A stretch of 64,000 nt of DNA from Cherax quadricarinatus (taxonomy: Eukaryota; Arthropoda; Malacostraca; Decapoda; Parastacidae): positions 445,975 to 509,974 of the forward strand of contig NC_091353.1 in assembly GCF_038502225.1 (NCBI RefSeq), written 5' to 3'. The stretch's first letter is position 1, and each line of letters starts with the position of its first letter. Positions 21,800 through 34,130 of the stretch are shown here, one piece after another. Below the pieces are notes generated by a model that worked only from the letters and a program-made list of their open reading frames with translations, made no database searches and was not told the DNA's origin. The translations under genes and the position numbers were made by a program.

Positions 21800-22060
21800 A
21801 CATTCCTTTATCATCCTTTTTTCAGTTTTTCTCAGGGAAAGGTATTTCCTCATCGACTTTATTGAATAACTTCTTAAAATCACACTTTATTTCTGTCTTA
21901 TAGTGAATTGCACTTACCATTATAGAGGTTCCGACTATCAGCTGCTGATAGTCGTTCCTCCCTCTCTGCATTTTTCACTAAACTCTTGTTTAATATTCTT
22001 TATTATATATATTGTTATTTTATACACAAAATATATCGCCTAAGCCCCACATGTATGTGA
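21800..22060. other. No recognisable feature
   Basis: AT-rich. It contains a short hairpin, ACTATCAGCTGCTGATAGT, near 21,935. Confidence 0.4.
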
Positions 22061-22064
22061 CATC

Positions 22065-22200
22065 CTTCCGTGCTCCTTCCTTAAGTAAATGTAACCTGAC
22101 CTGACTAGGTTAAGGCAATGGCTTAAGCAGGTGGGAGAATTGAACCTGCCTCGCATGGGACAGTAGGCCTGCTGCAGTGTTCCTTCTTTCTTATGCTCTA
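22065..22200 (-). repeat. Dispersed LINE/SINE 3' tail fragment
   Basis: Read on minus, CATAAGAAAGAAGGAACACT followed by GCAGCAGGCCTACTGTCCC is a repeat end also seen at 44,300, 52,565 and 54,445 and, reversed, at 42,955. Confidence 0.6.
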
Positions 22201-22429
22201 ATTCTGAATTCTCTTCATTTTTTTCTATAAATTTACGGTATAAAGTTGAATATATCTCTGGTAGAACAGCAAAGCTTTCCAGGAAGATTAATTTTTGTTT
22301 AGTCAAATTAATGGTCACGCAGTGAGGAATCTCTGATTCATGAGTAAGATATTTATGAGGTAAGATATTCATGAGGTAAGATATTTGTCTTTTGTCAATC
22401 ATTTCCTTAAGATATATTTACATAATACC

Positions 22430-22570
22430 ACTAAAGTGGTCGTATAAGACCTTTGATTATTTAACAGTGGCCACTTAAGTGGCTTCTTAAAGCGCATTTA
22501 CACTTATGTGATATTTTAATAATTTTGGTCACTTAGTGGAAAACACTTAAGTGTTTTATTGTTCAGTTGA
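22430..22570. repeat. Cluster of short CACTTAAGTG palindromes
   Basis: Three small palindromes (CCACTAAAGTGG, GCCACTTAAGTGGC, AAACACTTAAGTGTTT) lie within 140 bp. Function unknown. Confidence 0.5.
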
Positions 22571-22738
22571 AGACATGGTGAATAAAACACACAGTATTAC
22601 ACACAATTTTATTAATCATTATCATTTTTACCTAAAGTCTCCCTATCATATCAGACCGGCCGCCCCTCACCCTGTGTCTCTAACACATGTCTACCAGCGT
22701 CCAGCAGCAACACTAAGATCATTATCTCTTTGCTTGAG

Positions 22739-22742
<4 letters not shown>

Positions 22743-22798
<56 letters not shown>
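22743..22798. repeat. (TC)n microsatellite
   Basis: About 27 TC dinucleotides adjoining a LINE 3' end. Confidence 0.95.
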
Positions 22799-22799
<1 letters not shown>

Positions 22800-22800
<1 letters not shown>

Positions 22801-23115
22801 CTTTTTTTACCAAGGTTTGACAAGGTTAAGTTAAGGAATCCTAACTTTATTGACAAGCTAGGAGCTGTTACCTACATCAGCTCATTTGAAAGCCTTTTTA
22901 TTATTATGAGACATACAAGTAGGGAACAGGATGCAGTTGGAACCATCTGTCGGCCACCTGTGGGCCATTTGTGGGCCAGCTGTGGACCATCTGTGGGCCA
23001 GCTGTGGACCATCTGTGGACCAGCATTTTCATTCGATCAACTGACTTTATCTCGTTGACATCATTATGCTGTACAAATGTGTTCCATACTCGAGCCATCC
23101 TCGGGATAAATGATC
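22800..23115 (-). pseudogene. Jockey-like LINE 3' end
   Basis: Minus translation gives MARVWNTFVQHNDVNEIKSV then DRMKMLVHRW and repeated GPQMVHSWPTNGPQ. It is the same 3' end as the longer copy at 30,545-31,000, where VDQMKCWPTDGP is read. An internal 24-bp-like duplication (GGGCCAGCTGTGGACCATCT) expanded the Gly-Pro-rich stretch. It is truncated at its 5' side. Confidence 0.65.
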
Positions 23116-23149
23116 TCAGATGAAGTGGTGTTCTAGAGAAGGGTACAGG

Positions 23150-23199
23150 GTTTCTCTCTGTCTGTCTGTCTGTGTGTGTGTCTCTCTCTCTCTATCTTT

Positions 23200-23231
<32 letters not shown>

Positions 23232-23245
23232 CATACACACACAAA
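23150..23245. repeat. Compound (TC)n/(CA)n microsatellite
   Basis: A CTGT/TC run, then a CA run with interruptions. Confidence 0.9.
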
Positions 23246-23540
23246 GGTGGACAAAGACAGGATGTTCCAGAGATTGGACACAGTAACAAGGGGACACAGT
23301 TGGAAGCTGAAGACACAGATGAATCACAGGGATGTTAGGAAGTATTTCTTCAGCCACAGAGTAGTCAGTAAGTGGAATAGTTTGGGAAGCGATGTAGTGG
23401 AGGCAGGATCCATACATAGCTTTAAGCAGAGGTATGATAAAGCTCACGGCTCAGGGAGAGTGACCTAGTAGCGATCAGTGAAGAGGCGGGGCCAGGAGCT
23501 CGGACTCGACCCCCGCAACCTCAACTAGGTGAGTACAAAC
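23245..23540 (+). pseudogene. CR1-like LINE 3' end
   Basis: The plus frame reads DKDRMFQRLDTVTRGHSWKL, DVRKYFFSHRVVSKWNSLGS and VVEAGSIHSFKQRYDKAHGS, the conserved C terminus of a CR1-like ORF2 protein, followed by the 3' UTR and AACTAGGTGAGTAC. No upstream RT is present. Very similar segments lie at 47,170 and 49,430. Confidence 0.75.
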
Positions 23541-23593
23541 TTAGGGTTAATATCCAACTCTCAGTTTTGTCTTCAAGATAAGAAACTGGTCAG

Positions 23594-23831
23594 TGTTGTG
23601 TCACAAATGTTGTGTCACAAATGTTGTGTCACAAATGTTGTGTCACAAATGTTGTGTCACAAATGTTGTGTCACAAATGTTGTGTCACAAATGTTGTGTC
23701 ACAAATGTTGTGTCACAAATGTTGTGTCACAAATGTTGTGTCACAAATGTTGTGTCACAAATGTTGTGTCACAAATGTTGTGTCACAAATGTTGTGTCAC
23801 AAATGTTGTGTCACAAATGTTGTGTCACAAA
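23594..23831 (+). repeat. 14-bp minisatellite, 17 copies
   Basis: TGTTGTGTCACAAA is repeated exactly 17 times. The unit is nearly palindromic (TTGTGTCACAA). All three frames stay open because the period is not divisible by three and no frame meets a stop; these are not genes. Confidence 0.95.
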
Positions 23832-23874
23832 GATAAGAATCATGTACCAAATTTCTCTCTCGTGGGATATTTCT

Positions 23875-25212
23875 CGGTTAATATTCCTTCATTATCACTT
23901 GGTTAATATTTCTTCATTATCACTTGGTTAATATTTCTTCATTATCACTTGGTTAATATTCCTTCATTATCACTTGGTTAATATTCCTTCATTATCACTT
24001 GGTTAATATTCCTTCATTATCACTTGGTTAATATTCCTTCATTATCACTTGGTTAATATTTCTTCATTATCACTTGGTTAATATTCCTTCATTATCACTT
24101 GGTTAATATTTCTTCATTATCACTTGGTTAATATTCCTTCATTATCACTTGGTTAATATTCCTTCATTATCACTTGGTTAATATTCCTTCATTATCACTT
24201 GGTTAATATTCCTTCATTATCACTTGGTTAATATTCCTTCATTACCACTTGGTTAATATGCCTTCATTATCACTTGGTTAATATGCCTTCATTATCACTT
24301 GGTTAATATTCCTTCATTACCACTTGGTTAATATTCCTTCATTATCACTTGGTTAATATTCCTTCATTATCACTTGGTTAATATTCCTTCATTATCACTT
24401 GGTTAATATTCCTTCATTATCACTTGGTTAATATTCCTTCATTATCACTTGGTTAATATTCCTTCATTATCACTTGGTTAATATTCCTTCATTATCACTT
24501 GGTTAATTTGCCTTCATTATCACTTGGTTAATATTCCTTCATTATCACTTGGTTAATATTCCTTCATTATCACTTGGTTAATATTCCTTCATTATCACTT
24601 GGTTAATATTCCTTCATTATCACTTGGTTAATATTCCTTCATTATCACTTGGTTAACATTCCTTCATTATCACTTGGTTAATATTCCTTCATTACCACTT
24701 GGTTAATATTCCTTCATTATCACTTGGTTAATATTCCTTCATTATCACTTGGTTAACATTCCTTCATTATCACTTGGTTAATATTCCTTCATTACCACTT
24801 GGTTAATATTCCTTCATTATCACTTGGTTAATATGCCTTCATTATCACTTGGTTAATTTGCCTTCATTATCACTTGGTTAATATTCCTTCATTATCACTT
24901 GGTTAATATTCCTTCATTATCACTTGGTTAATATTCCTTTATTATCACTTGGTTAATATTCCTTCATTATCACTTGGTTAACATTCCTTCATTATCACTT
25001 GGTTAATATTCCTTCATTACCACTTGGTTAATATTCCTTCATTATCACTTGGTTAATATTCCTTCATTATCACTTGGTTAACATTCCTTCATTATCACTT
25101 GGTTAATATTCCTTCATTACCACTTGGTTAATATTCCTTCATTATCACTTGGTTAATATTCCTTCATTATCACTTGGTTAATATTCCTTCATTATCACTT
25201 GATTAATATTCC
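23875..25212 (+). repeat. 25-bp minisatellite, about 53 copies
   Basis: The unit GGTTAATATTCCTTCATTAT plus CACTT is repeated with recurrent point variants (TTTCTT, TGCCTT, AACATT, TACCAC). The variants recur in blocks, which suggests higher-order duplication. Confidence 0.95.
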
Positions 25213-25289
25213 TTACGAACTTTCTCTCAGAGTTTTCAAAGGACTATTTACAATGTATTTCTCGCCAATATTCCAGGGAGTACAAAGGA

Positions 25290-25625
25290 CAAAACATCAG
25301 GTGTTCCAAATAAATTAGATTCTTGAGTAAGTCTATGGATCAGTAAAGGTTATCTGTGCATTGTTCAGATCTGGGATTTTGTTTGCCTTAAAAAAGGTCT
25401 GTTATTGTAGGACAATATTCCTGTATAAATTACACAAATAACTTATAAAATAACATCACTGGCTTAGCATCTCCTGTATGGAAAGTTCTAGTGTTCCAGC
25501 TGATAATTTTCCTTGCAGCTTTGTTAGTAATATTGTGATGATCAGAAGTGAAATCTTTTACCATTATTACTCCTAAATCTCTCACATTTCACTTCCGTTA
25601 TGTTCACTGGTTTGAGTTTACATTT
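25290..25625 (-). pseudogene. CR1-like LINE RT C-terminal relic
   Basis: Minus translation yields NVRDLGVIMVKDFTSDHHNI, AARKIISWNTRTFHTGDAKP and VMLFYKLFV, the same region as the relic at 2,485-3,110. Broken by stops; no catalytic box. Confidence 0.65.
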
Positions 25626-25739
25626 TTCTATTTTTTTCCATCGCGCAGTAACTAAAATTTGCTAACAGCTCATTAGGATTTGATATTCCGTTACAAAGGA
25701 TGATTATTATAGTTAAAAAATCTTTTTATGAACTATATG

Positions 25740-26040
25740 TTATGTAAATTTTTACCATAGCCTAGACAAAAATATTTGACTTGCAATAATAATGAAATAT
25801 TTTATTTTATATGTGCCAACGTTTGGCGTTTTATTACTAATAGTCAAAAGGACACAAACTGTTAATACAGTATTGCAACAGAACTTCCGGGATAATACCA
25901 GGTGACTGGCAGTAACAGTCCAGTTGATACATTGATACACTAGCCTGAAATTACAATTTGTGCAGATTGAAGTGTGAGGAATGTTCACAATGTTTGGAAA
26001 CCTGAGTGACAGCTGGATATTGACCAAAAATTAGGTTATG
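25740..26040 (-). repeat. Unassigned sequence, possible PLE-type tail
   Basis: On minus, ACGCCAAACGTTGGCACATA resembles other PLE tails by its AAACGTTGGC core, but no GAA or helix II can be placed. A 91-codon minus frame here has no recognised motif. Confidence 0.25.
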
Positions 26041-26267
26041 GTGTTGGCTACAGACCCGTTACCCTGGGGGAAAATGGTTTTAATTCTTATGTTGATACTG
26101 ACGGTACGGCTGGTCCCTGGTCAGAACGCTGCCTATCAACGAAGCTGAAGTCTGATTGATTTTCAGATGTAGTTATATTTGTGGTCAGTCTGCCTTTTGT
26201 TCGATTCCTCGCACTCTCGCATGAAAATAATGTGAGTAAATACTATATACACACAAGCACACTCCTG

Positions 26268-26320
26268 GCCTCTGGCGGAGCCAGGAGCTATGAATCGACC
26301 CCTGCAACCACAATTAGGTG

Positions 26321-26355
<35 letters not shown>
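26268..26355 (+). repeat. LINE 3' end remnant plus (CA)n
   Basis: GCCAGGAGCTATGAATCGAC, then AATTAGGTGAGTACACACAC and a CA run. Only the last part of the CR1-like 3' UTR is present. Confidence 0.75.
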
Positions 26356-26357
<2 letters not shown>

Positions 26358-26460
26358 TACCACTAAGCTATGAAGATTACAATAAGATTTACCAGACAGT
26401 TCTGTGATTTGTCTCAGTCAGTACCACCCTGACCCAGCTATCTTCCCACGGCTCCAGTGA

Positions 26461-26695
26461 GGCAACACCTCACAAAGTGAGGTATCACCTCATAAAGTGA
26501 GGTATCACCTCACAAAGTGAGGCAACACCTCACAAAGTGAAGTATCACCTCACAAAGTGATACATCACCTCACAAAGTGATGTATCACCTCACAAAGTGA
26601 GGTAACACCTCAAACAGTGAGGTAATGCTTCACAAAGTGAGGGAACACCTCACGCAGTGAGGTAATGCCTCACAAAGTGAGGTAATATCTCAAAG
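26461..26695 (+). repeat. 20-bp minisatellite, about 12 copies
   Basis: The unit GGTATCACCTCACAAAGTGA, with internal dyad TCAC..GTGA, repeats in register. Copies diverge toward the right end. Confidence 0.95.
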
Positions 26696-26739
26696 TACAC
26701 TCATCTCAAATACGACCAGAGCTGCGGTAAGATGGGGAG

Positions 26740-28200
26740 GAAGAAGGATGGAAATACTGGGAAAGGATGGGAGGGTGAAGGAGAGGAGGGTAAGAAAGGC
26801 AAGTGGCCCAACCACTTGCCTGCAAGTGGTACGTTAGAACTGTCCATAACTCTTTGCTATTGCTCTGGGGCCACCTTCATGGAGTGGGGATATATCTGTT
26901 GTTTTTAGTGGCGGTGGGATGACACCAGTGTCAATGTACCCTCTCCAGAGCATACTTAAGGCATGCGAAAGGGGTTTATCGCTGGTCTTGATGAACACGG
27001 AGTTCCACGAGTCTGGGCCTGGGGCTAAATACATGGGCATGTTGCCAATGGCTTTTCCAGAGTCCAGTGGAGTTAGGATTATGTTAGAAATTTGCCATAC
27101 ATTGACAGGGTTTTGAGGCTCGATTTTTGAAGAATTTATTTGTATTTTCGATCTTTAGTCTGATAATGGCTTGCTAAACACAGAATCATACTGAGACGTG
27201 AGAATTTCACTCATTCCTTTGTTTTAATCTGTGTACGTCTCATCTTGCTTAAGTAAGGGCTCGATACTTGATGTGGTTTTTGCCTTGTTATTAGCATGTG
27301 AAAATATATAGTTTGGTTTTTTTTCAATTTCAGTGATTGCTTTTACTCCTGTCTCTCCCGGATCCTGCATAAATTATTGAACTTAAGTTCAATATTTCCT
27401 ACTTCCCATCTCAGATAGTCTACCCCCGTGCCTCAGATAATCTCTCTCCGGTGTACTTCTTCTCTTCTATTTTCTTAGGAGAAATATGCCTTGAGCACAC
27501 TGCAGCTGCCATAGAGTTGATCCTTACATGACACTAATCTTTGCAGTATGTTTAATTTAGGACATGTTTTATTTGATCCCAGTTGATGTTCTTGTCGATG
27601 AAGTTCAATTTTGTGAAGGCACCCTCGTAACTGTATGCCTTTTTCTGGTCGAGACCCTTGTGCATCTAAATCTGCATTTATATTATATTGTAATCTGAAT
27701 TTGCTGTTATTTGTACTGATATATTTCTTACCAAGTTATCATTATTCGTGAAAATAAGGTCAAGTGTGTTTTCCAGTCTTGTTGGCTCCACTATCTGTTG
27801 GCTTAGGGTGAATTTGTTGCAGAGATTCAGCAGCTCATGTGAGTGTGACTTCATCTGAGCTGTCTGCAGGGATTGTCTCTGCTATAACATTATTTGCCAC
27901 AATCTTCCATTTTGTACGTCTTAAAGTGAAATGACCAAGCGGCAAGATATTTGGAGCTAGGGTTCCTTGAACTGTTGGGAAGCTGCATCTGGCTTATATG
28001 CATCCACGATGACTAGATTTTGGTTCTCAGTCTTTACTACTAAAACTTCAACTACATCATTTGCAGTGTTTAGAAACTTTGAAAATGAGAGACTCTTTGA
28101 CATACAGGCCAATACCCCCTTGTTGTCTATTCTTTCTGTCGCATCTAAATAAATTGTACCCTGGTATTTTGCGCGAGTCTCTGTGAAGATCGCAAACATC
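26740..28200 (-). pseudogene. LINE endonuclease-RT relic
   Basis: The order on minus is that of a LINE ORF2. Endonuclease pieces at 27,957-28,199 read GTIYLDATERIDNKG and VVEVLVVKTENQNLVIVDAY. Further endonuclease C-terminal sequence at 27,640-27,860 reads LLNLCNKFTLSQQIVEPTRL and NTLDLIFTNNDNLV. The reverse transcriptase N terminus at 26,834-27,120 reads APGPDSWNSVFIKTSDKPLS and LKTTDISPLHEGGPRA. Several stops and shifts occur, and the catalytic RT core is missing. The last 80 bp (about 26,740-26,830) also occur at 56,975-57,090, so that family has two copies here. Confidence 0.7.
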
Positions 28201-28204
28201 CATT

Positions 28205-28430
28205 AGCAGTCCACTGATGAAAAATGTTTAGTTGTTGGGGGATGAAGGAATGTTTATTTGAGCATTATGAAAAGCCATATTAATAAACATTGGCGGATAC
28301 TGTAAGTCTGATGCAATTTCATAGATTTTTTCAAACTTCTCATTCATAGAACTTACGGTTAGACGTGAAGAATCGAGTTCCTCACATACTGAATCTAGGT
28401 TTAGTCCATTTACCAGTGTAGATAAAAGAT
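28205..28430 (-). pseudogene. Possible PLE RT fragment
   Basis: Minus frame with KIYEIASDLQYPPMFINMAF, close to the PLE stretch KIYEIGNDLKYPRNVIDKSF at 12,590-12,660. It abuts the LINE endonuclease relic. Short and lacking the nuclease domain. Confidence 0.45.
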
Positions 28431-28439
28431 CTTGAGAAA

Positions 28440-29440
28440 AGGGTAAGATATTAAATACAAAAAATGTAGACGATACAAAATTTGGGAAAACCGAAGCACC
28501 CAAAGTAGAATGTTTGAGAATACAGAGTGATCTGCAGAGACTAGCGATGTGGTCAGAGACGGTGAAGGTGATTTTTCAAGTCAAAAGAAGTGCAAAATAA
28601 TGTATTTTGGATATAATTACCTCAAACACATCTACAGAATGTTTGACAGCAAATTATCTGTAATACGAGAAGAAAAGCATCTTGGAGCAGTATAAGCAGC
28701 AATCTTAAATATATGAAACAATGAGCATTTTCGAGCAGTAAAGGTTACATAATGCTTGGTGTTAAAGTTAGAAATTTCGAATATAAAACACGAGAAACCA
28801 CATTGATTCTGTATAATTTTAGATCACATCTTGAATATGTCAGTCTGTGTTGATCTCCGCATTACATAAAAGATGAAAGAAAACTGGAATGGGTGAGGAA
28901 AAGGGCGACTAAGCTCTTACCTTCATTTAGAACAAACATAAGAAGGCTCAAAGCACTTAACGTTTTCATTTTCTTAGGTAACGCAGATGACGAGAAGTTC
29001 TCATTCGGACCTTAAATCACTTCATAGTTTTGACTCAGTCAAATACGAAGAACTATGTGAAGTGCAAAATTAATCAACGATGGAACGAAATTAGTCTACA
29101 ATGGGATAAAACTTCGAGGAAAGAGGTGCAACACAAATGTGTGTAAAGCTTTTTTAGCAAAACAAAATACTGGTAGAATAGAGCTAAGTACCAACTGAAA
29201 GTTAATATGGAAGACAATACAGCCATAGAAGAATCAGCTATACAAGAACTTCGTAAACATAGGAGTAAACAAGAGACTATACTGGGAAAACTAAAATCAA
29301 CGGATTCCTGAAGTGTTCAGCAAGTAGATCAGAGCAGTCAACAGTTAGCTACCAGAAGTAATAATACTGATAGAAGCGGAGACAGCGGTGGCCGTGGTAG
29401 TGATCACAGTGTTGATCAACCTACACCATAGTATCCAGGA
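28440..29440 (+). pseudogene. CR1-like LINE RT and C terminus relic
   Basis: Plus frames read DDTKFGKTEAPKVECLRIQS and DLQRLAMWSETVK just after the catalytic ADD box, later VKLRGKRCNT-like sequence (NGIKLRGKRCNTNVCKAF) and a C-terminal tail. The catalytic aspartates stand at the 5' edge. Many stops; it faces the minus-strand relic on its left. Confidence 0.65.
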
Positions 29441-29449
29441 GTTGAACTA

Positions 29450-30440
29450 GTGTAAAAGCATTGTTACAGTTCTGTGGGTAACAGTGGAGCAACACGAGTA
29501 GTGAGAGAAGAAACGGTTGTAACAACTAGTGGTTTGTAGTCCAAGCCTTACATCCATTTCAATCTATCTTGTAAATTGCGTCCTATTTTTCGATATAGTA
29601 TGGTATATTTTGTACCCTGTTTCCCACCAACAGCGGCATGAGGGAGGGAAGGATGGGAGAGAGAGTTTTATTACTCTTACCTGAAACATTTAGACTTAAA
29701 GATTATTGTTACAAAAAACGCGGTATATATAAATTATAGACATATATAAATTATAGCATTCACCCTGTTTCTGGGTTATTGTAAAAAGTAGTTAGTATAC
29801 TGGTCTAGTTATCCGTTAGAATTACAATAAGTTTTAATAGTGGTTTAGGACTGCAACTAATAGGCTACTGACTAAAGAAATAAAAATTGAGATGTTTATT
29901 CACAAAGTTGTCTAGGTGGACAAAATCAAAGTAAATCAACTTGATGTAAGTTAGGATAAAAACTGCTACACTTCTCTCGTAGTAGTATAGTTCTGAAGGC
30001 ACAATTTATATCTTTTGACTCTTAAAGTACCGTCTGGTACGTTGTCAGTAATTATAACAATACTAGTATATACAAGCAAGTGTGTGAGAATGTGTGTGTG
30101 TGCTCAAAGTTGTTCTTTATGTCTCAGTAAGACTCGACTCGACTTAAACAGTGACTGACTAAACGTCCTTGAATAATCTAACTTCTTGACCAATCAGGCA
30201 ATCATGATAATTTGCTTGAGCAATAAGACGAACGATTCGCCGAACAGCAATGTAACAAGCAGCAACACAGCGTCAGGAACAAGGACACAAAATAACGACC
30301 CTAACTGGGAAACTTCAGCAGATCCTCCATAAAAGGCATAAAACTCCCTTAATACTGAATCTAGGTTCAGCATAACCAAATCCTGGGAAAAATTTAAAAA
30401 TTTAGCAATATAAAATTATATGAAGATAATATCATCATAA
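29450..30440. other. No recognisable feature
   Basis: AT-rich DNA with short open frames only. A GT-rich patch lies near 30,085-30,105. Confidence 0.4.
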
Positions 30441-30544
30441 CTTATGTATATGTACATTAATTTTTTAAAATTCTGCCCCATTAGGGCAAAAAATATTACT
30501 TTTTGTTTTTTTTTCTAGACAGAAGTGATAATTCTCAGGGAAAA

Positions 30545-30563
30545 AACCCAGAGGGGGGGTTTT

Positions 30564-30605
<42 letters not shown>

Positions 30606-33000
30606 CCCCCCCCTCCCTCTCTTTTTTTTTTCAGGGTTTGACAAGGGTTGGATCCCCACTTTTGACAGCCATTTCAGGGTTGGGGTTCCCAAATTTTTGG
30701 AAAAACAAGGCTGCCAATCAGCTCATTTGAAAGCATTTTTATTGTTATGGACTGGGGGGGAACAGGATGGGAAATTGGGGCCATCTGTGGGCCAGCATTT
30801 CATTTGATCAACTGCTTTTTCTCGTTGGACCATTATGTTGAGAAAGTTTTTCCATACTGGTCATCCGATGTATTCCAGATGGGTGATGTCTGGGGGAAGG
30901 GTCAGCCAGAGTGAAGGCTTTCTGCCCGTCTTGGGCAAAAGCTTTTTTACGCTGTTCAAATGGATCCGGGGTAGAAAATTTGGCCTTGCATACAGGGCCA
31001 CCCACATCCTTCCTTGTTAAAGGCTCCAAAAGACAGATCTATCCAGGATGGGCCCAAGGGAGAGAGAGTTTTGTTTGTTCTCACTCTGTAAACAGCCCAG
31101 ATGAGAGGGGGCAGGAAAACCAAAAAGTGGAGCATACCATGGTGTAGCGTACTTGTCTCTCAGGATCTTAAAACCCTACGTCCAGATGCGAGATACGGGG
31201 GGCAAGTTTCCTGGCTCCCTTGTTTGCAAGATTTACAACATGGTTCTTCATGGTTAGTTTGGAGTAAAATTTCCCCCCAAAGGATATAAACTTTCCCCGG
31301 TGCCAACCCCCTCCCATTCATCCTTACTACTGCCCACATTCCATCATGGTGCCTAGGGCGATCACATTTGTTTTTCAGGTGCAAATTTTTTGCCACATTT
31401 AAGCTGATATGCTCTCAGCGGTGATTGATGTAGCTTAGAGCAGTGGAATTTCTTCACTTGGAAAAGAATGTCGGGACATCGTCGCGCAGGGTTCGGGGAT
31501 GAGATAAGAAGGTCGTTGAAGAGACATTCCAAACAATGGACCCAACACGTTTCCCTTGGGAACACTTCCCCAATAGGATGTCTTTGTTTCCGTTACATTG
31601 AGCTACCAGAGATCTCCCAGAAGGTAATCACTGAGGAAAAAGGGGAAGTCTGAAACCCCGTGCTTGGTTTTCAAGGGCCCCCGGGCCACCCGGTCGAAAG
31701 GCCGAAATGCCCAGTGCTCCCAAACCAGCCTTTGGGGATTCATCCAGTGACGGGTACTTAGGGGAAGGTTTAAAAAAGATTGGCGAGAGAACCTTTCCAA
31801 CCATTGACGATCACAAAGAGGAGTGGTAGTCAAATAACCTGTCTTTTGTCTTGAGATTATTGTCTCAAGGATTTACCAGTGATTACGGGGAGTGACACTG
31901 GTCTGTAGGCTGATTTCTGCTCTGCTTTTATTTTTTGAACGGGGATACATTTCCCCTTTTTCATAGGGGGGCCATTTACACTGTACTAGGCAGTGCGGGA
32001 AAGATGCATTTAGATGCGTAGCCTGCCATCTTCTCACAATCTTGGGCTAAATTTTTCGGGGCCCACAGCCTTTTCTTGGTCAAGGATTTAAGAGGAAATG
32101 CACCTCCTCCGCCTTATTGTCCCAGCAGTTTTGAAAAGTTCTCATAAAGGGGGGTCCTTGTGATCAGGAATTGCATTTTGGGACAAAAGGGTTTAGCAAA
32201 AAGGGCCGCCTTTCTTGACTTTAGAGATGGTCCCTCCTGTCATTTTGAGTGGAATAAGTTATCAGGCAATAATTGTCTGCCGGGGCCAGGGGCCACCAGG
32301 TTTTTGGGGCCCACCCTCCTGATGCAGCTTTCTTTAGTGTCCACCCCCATTTTAGCAATGGCCCACTTTTGAACATCCCCCCAAAGCCTACAGGGTTTTT
32401 GGGGTTTCCCGATGGTGGATGTCTCTTAAACCTTCGCCATCTTTGCTTACGTGAGCCTCTACAACGAAAGCCAAACCAAGGCTGATCTGTAGGTTTTTCC
32501 ATATTGCCGGGGAGGAATGTGTTTTTGTTTTAGATTGGATGTGCCAGAAAAGGGTTTCCTTTTAAATCCCCCGGAAGACATTTAACGGTGGCGGGCCCCG
32601 GCGGCCCAAAAATTTCTCCCCTTTTTCCTAGCCAGGTTGTGCGGGGGGCTTCACCCTTCTGCTGGGGCTTAAATTTGTAAAACAGCCCCCTTGGGAAAAA
32701 CGATCCAACTGCCCAGGGAATGGTTCCTTCCCGCCGTCACCCTCTGGGTCAAGGGGGGAGCCAGAGATAGGAAATCAACAAGTTTCTCGTCAAACACTGC
32801 AAAAAGGTCATCAAATCCTTTGTATAGTGCTGGTTGAGGTCACCAACAATTATAATATGTTGGGTTGTAGAGAAGGGGGTCAATAGCCCTTGAAATTGTT
32901 TCCCATTTTGAGGTCCCATTCACATCATAAGATACATTTTTTTTTTAAAAAAACATCATTTTGATTTTAGAAGAAAACAATGTTTATAAAAATTTTTTGA
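30545..33000 (-). pseudogene. Jockey-like LINE, long but heavily corrupted copy
   Basis: Element order on minus: the end of an endonuclease domain (IVGDLNQHYTKD near 32,840), a linker with DQPWFGFRCRGSRKQRWRRF (about 32,430-32,485) and SGGWAPKTWWPLA (about 32,290-32,320), RT pieces (PVQKIKAEQKSAYRPVSLPV near 31,900; FNDLLISSPNPA and CGKKFAPEK at 31,362-31,530), and the C terminus VDQMKCWPTDGP near 30,800. A poly-T run at 30,563-30,605 is its poly-A tail. Frames switch at nearly every homopolymer, far more than in neighbouring relics, suggesting unpolished assembly as well as decay. Confidence 0.7.
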
Positions 33001-33074
33001 GAAAAAAAATCCCCCGCCTCCTGTCTTTCATCCAAAGGGGGAGCAATTTTCTTTTCGGTCCCTTCCAAAAAATT

Positions 33075-33081
33075 TTTTTTT

Positions 33082-33114
<33 letters not shown>

Positions 33115-33840
33115 TCCTTTTCTCCTTCAACTAATCTCCATAAAATCCTCTTCCTCTATCCTCCCCCATTACCTTTCATTTTTTCCAGACTCCCTTCAGC
33201 CCCTTTTCCCCCATCCGAAAAAAAGTTTTACATCACTCCCCCCCCATCCTTCCTCTCCCCCCCATCCTTCTTTCCCCCCTATCCTTCCTCCTCCTATTCT
33301 TTCTCCCACCCATCCTTCCTCTCCCCCCCCCATCCTTCCCCACCCTCCTTCCCTCCCCCCCATCCTTCCTCTCCCCACTTGCCTTCACCCCTCTTCTTAT
33401 CCTTACTTTCCCGTTACCCTCCAGTCTTTACTTATTGTCCTTCTATCTATCCTCCTATCACAATTTATCGTCCTCTCCCATTCAGCCCACCCTCCACACA
33501 TATCGTTTCCCTCTTATCATTCTCTCCCCACTTCTCCCTTTTTACCCTTCTCTTTCCACTTATCTTCCTCTCACCAGTTATCCTCTGATGCCTCCTCTTC
33601 CCACCTGTGTTCTCCACTCTTCAATTTAGCTTCCACCACCTTTTTTTCCTTCACCACAAACCCCGTTGTTAACTTCCTCCCTCATCAACCAGCCTTCATT
33701 ATCCCTTCGTTCCCTTTCCTTTCAAATATTTTTTTCCTCCCTTTTTCCCCTTTTTCCCTTTTCTAATTCATTTTGCCCCCTTCCTTTCCCCATGCATTTT
33801 CTTCAATCCCCCCAACTCATCCTTTGAAAAATATTTTTTT
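33075..33840 (+). repeat. Pyrimidine-rich low-complexity block
   Basis: A (TC)n run (33,085-33,113), then CCATCCTTCC-, CTCCCCC- and TTCCTC-type repeats with variable C-runs. Unit ill-defined. Confidence 0.75.
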
Positions 33841-34071
33841 TATGCTTTCATAGGATCTTTTCCCCCCACACAGAGAACGAAGACCCTCTGGGTGAGATGC
33901 TCCCCTTTAAAATTTTTTGTCTTATTTGGGCCATTCTTTTTAATACTTTTAAAATTTAAACCTTGATTTAAAAAATGGAGAATTGACACCAACATCGCCC
34001 AGAAAGTAAATACACTTTCCTTTAAGCATGACACATCAGCGCTTAAAGTTTGATGCCGATCGAAAATAATA

Positions 34072-34074
<3 letters not shown>

Positions 34075-34130
<56 letters not shown>

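Noticed and set aside
23529..23931. Overlapping frames of 74-125 codons repeating a CCVTNVVSQMLCHK pattern
   Set aside because: Direct translation of a 14-bp minisatellite that is open in all three frames.
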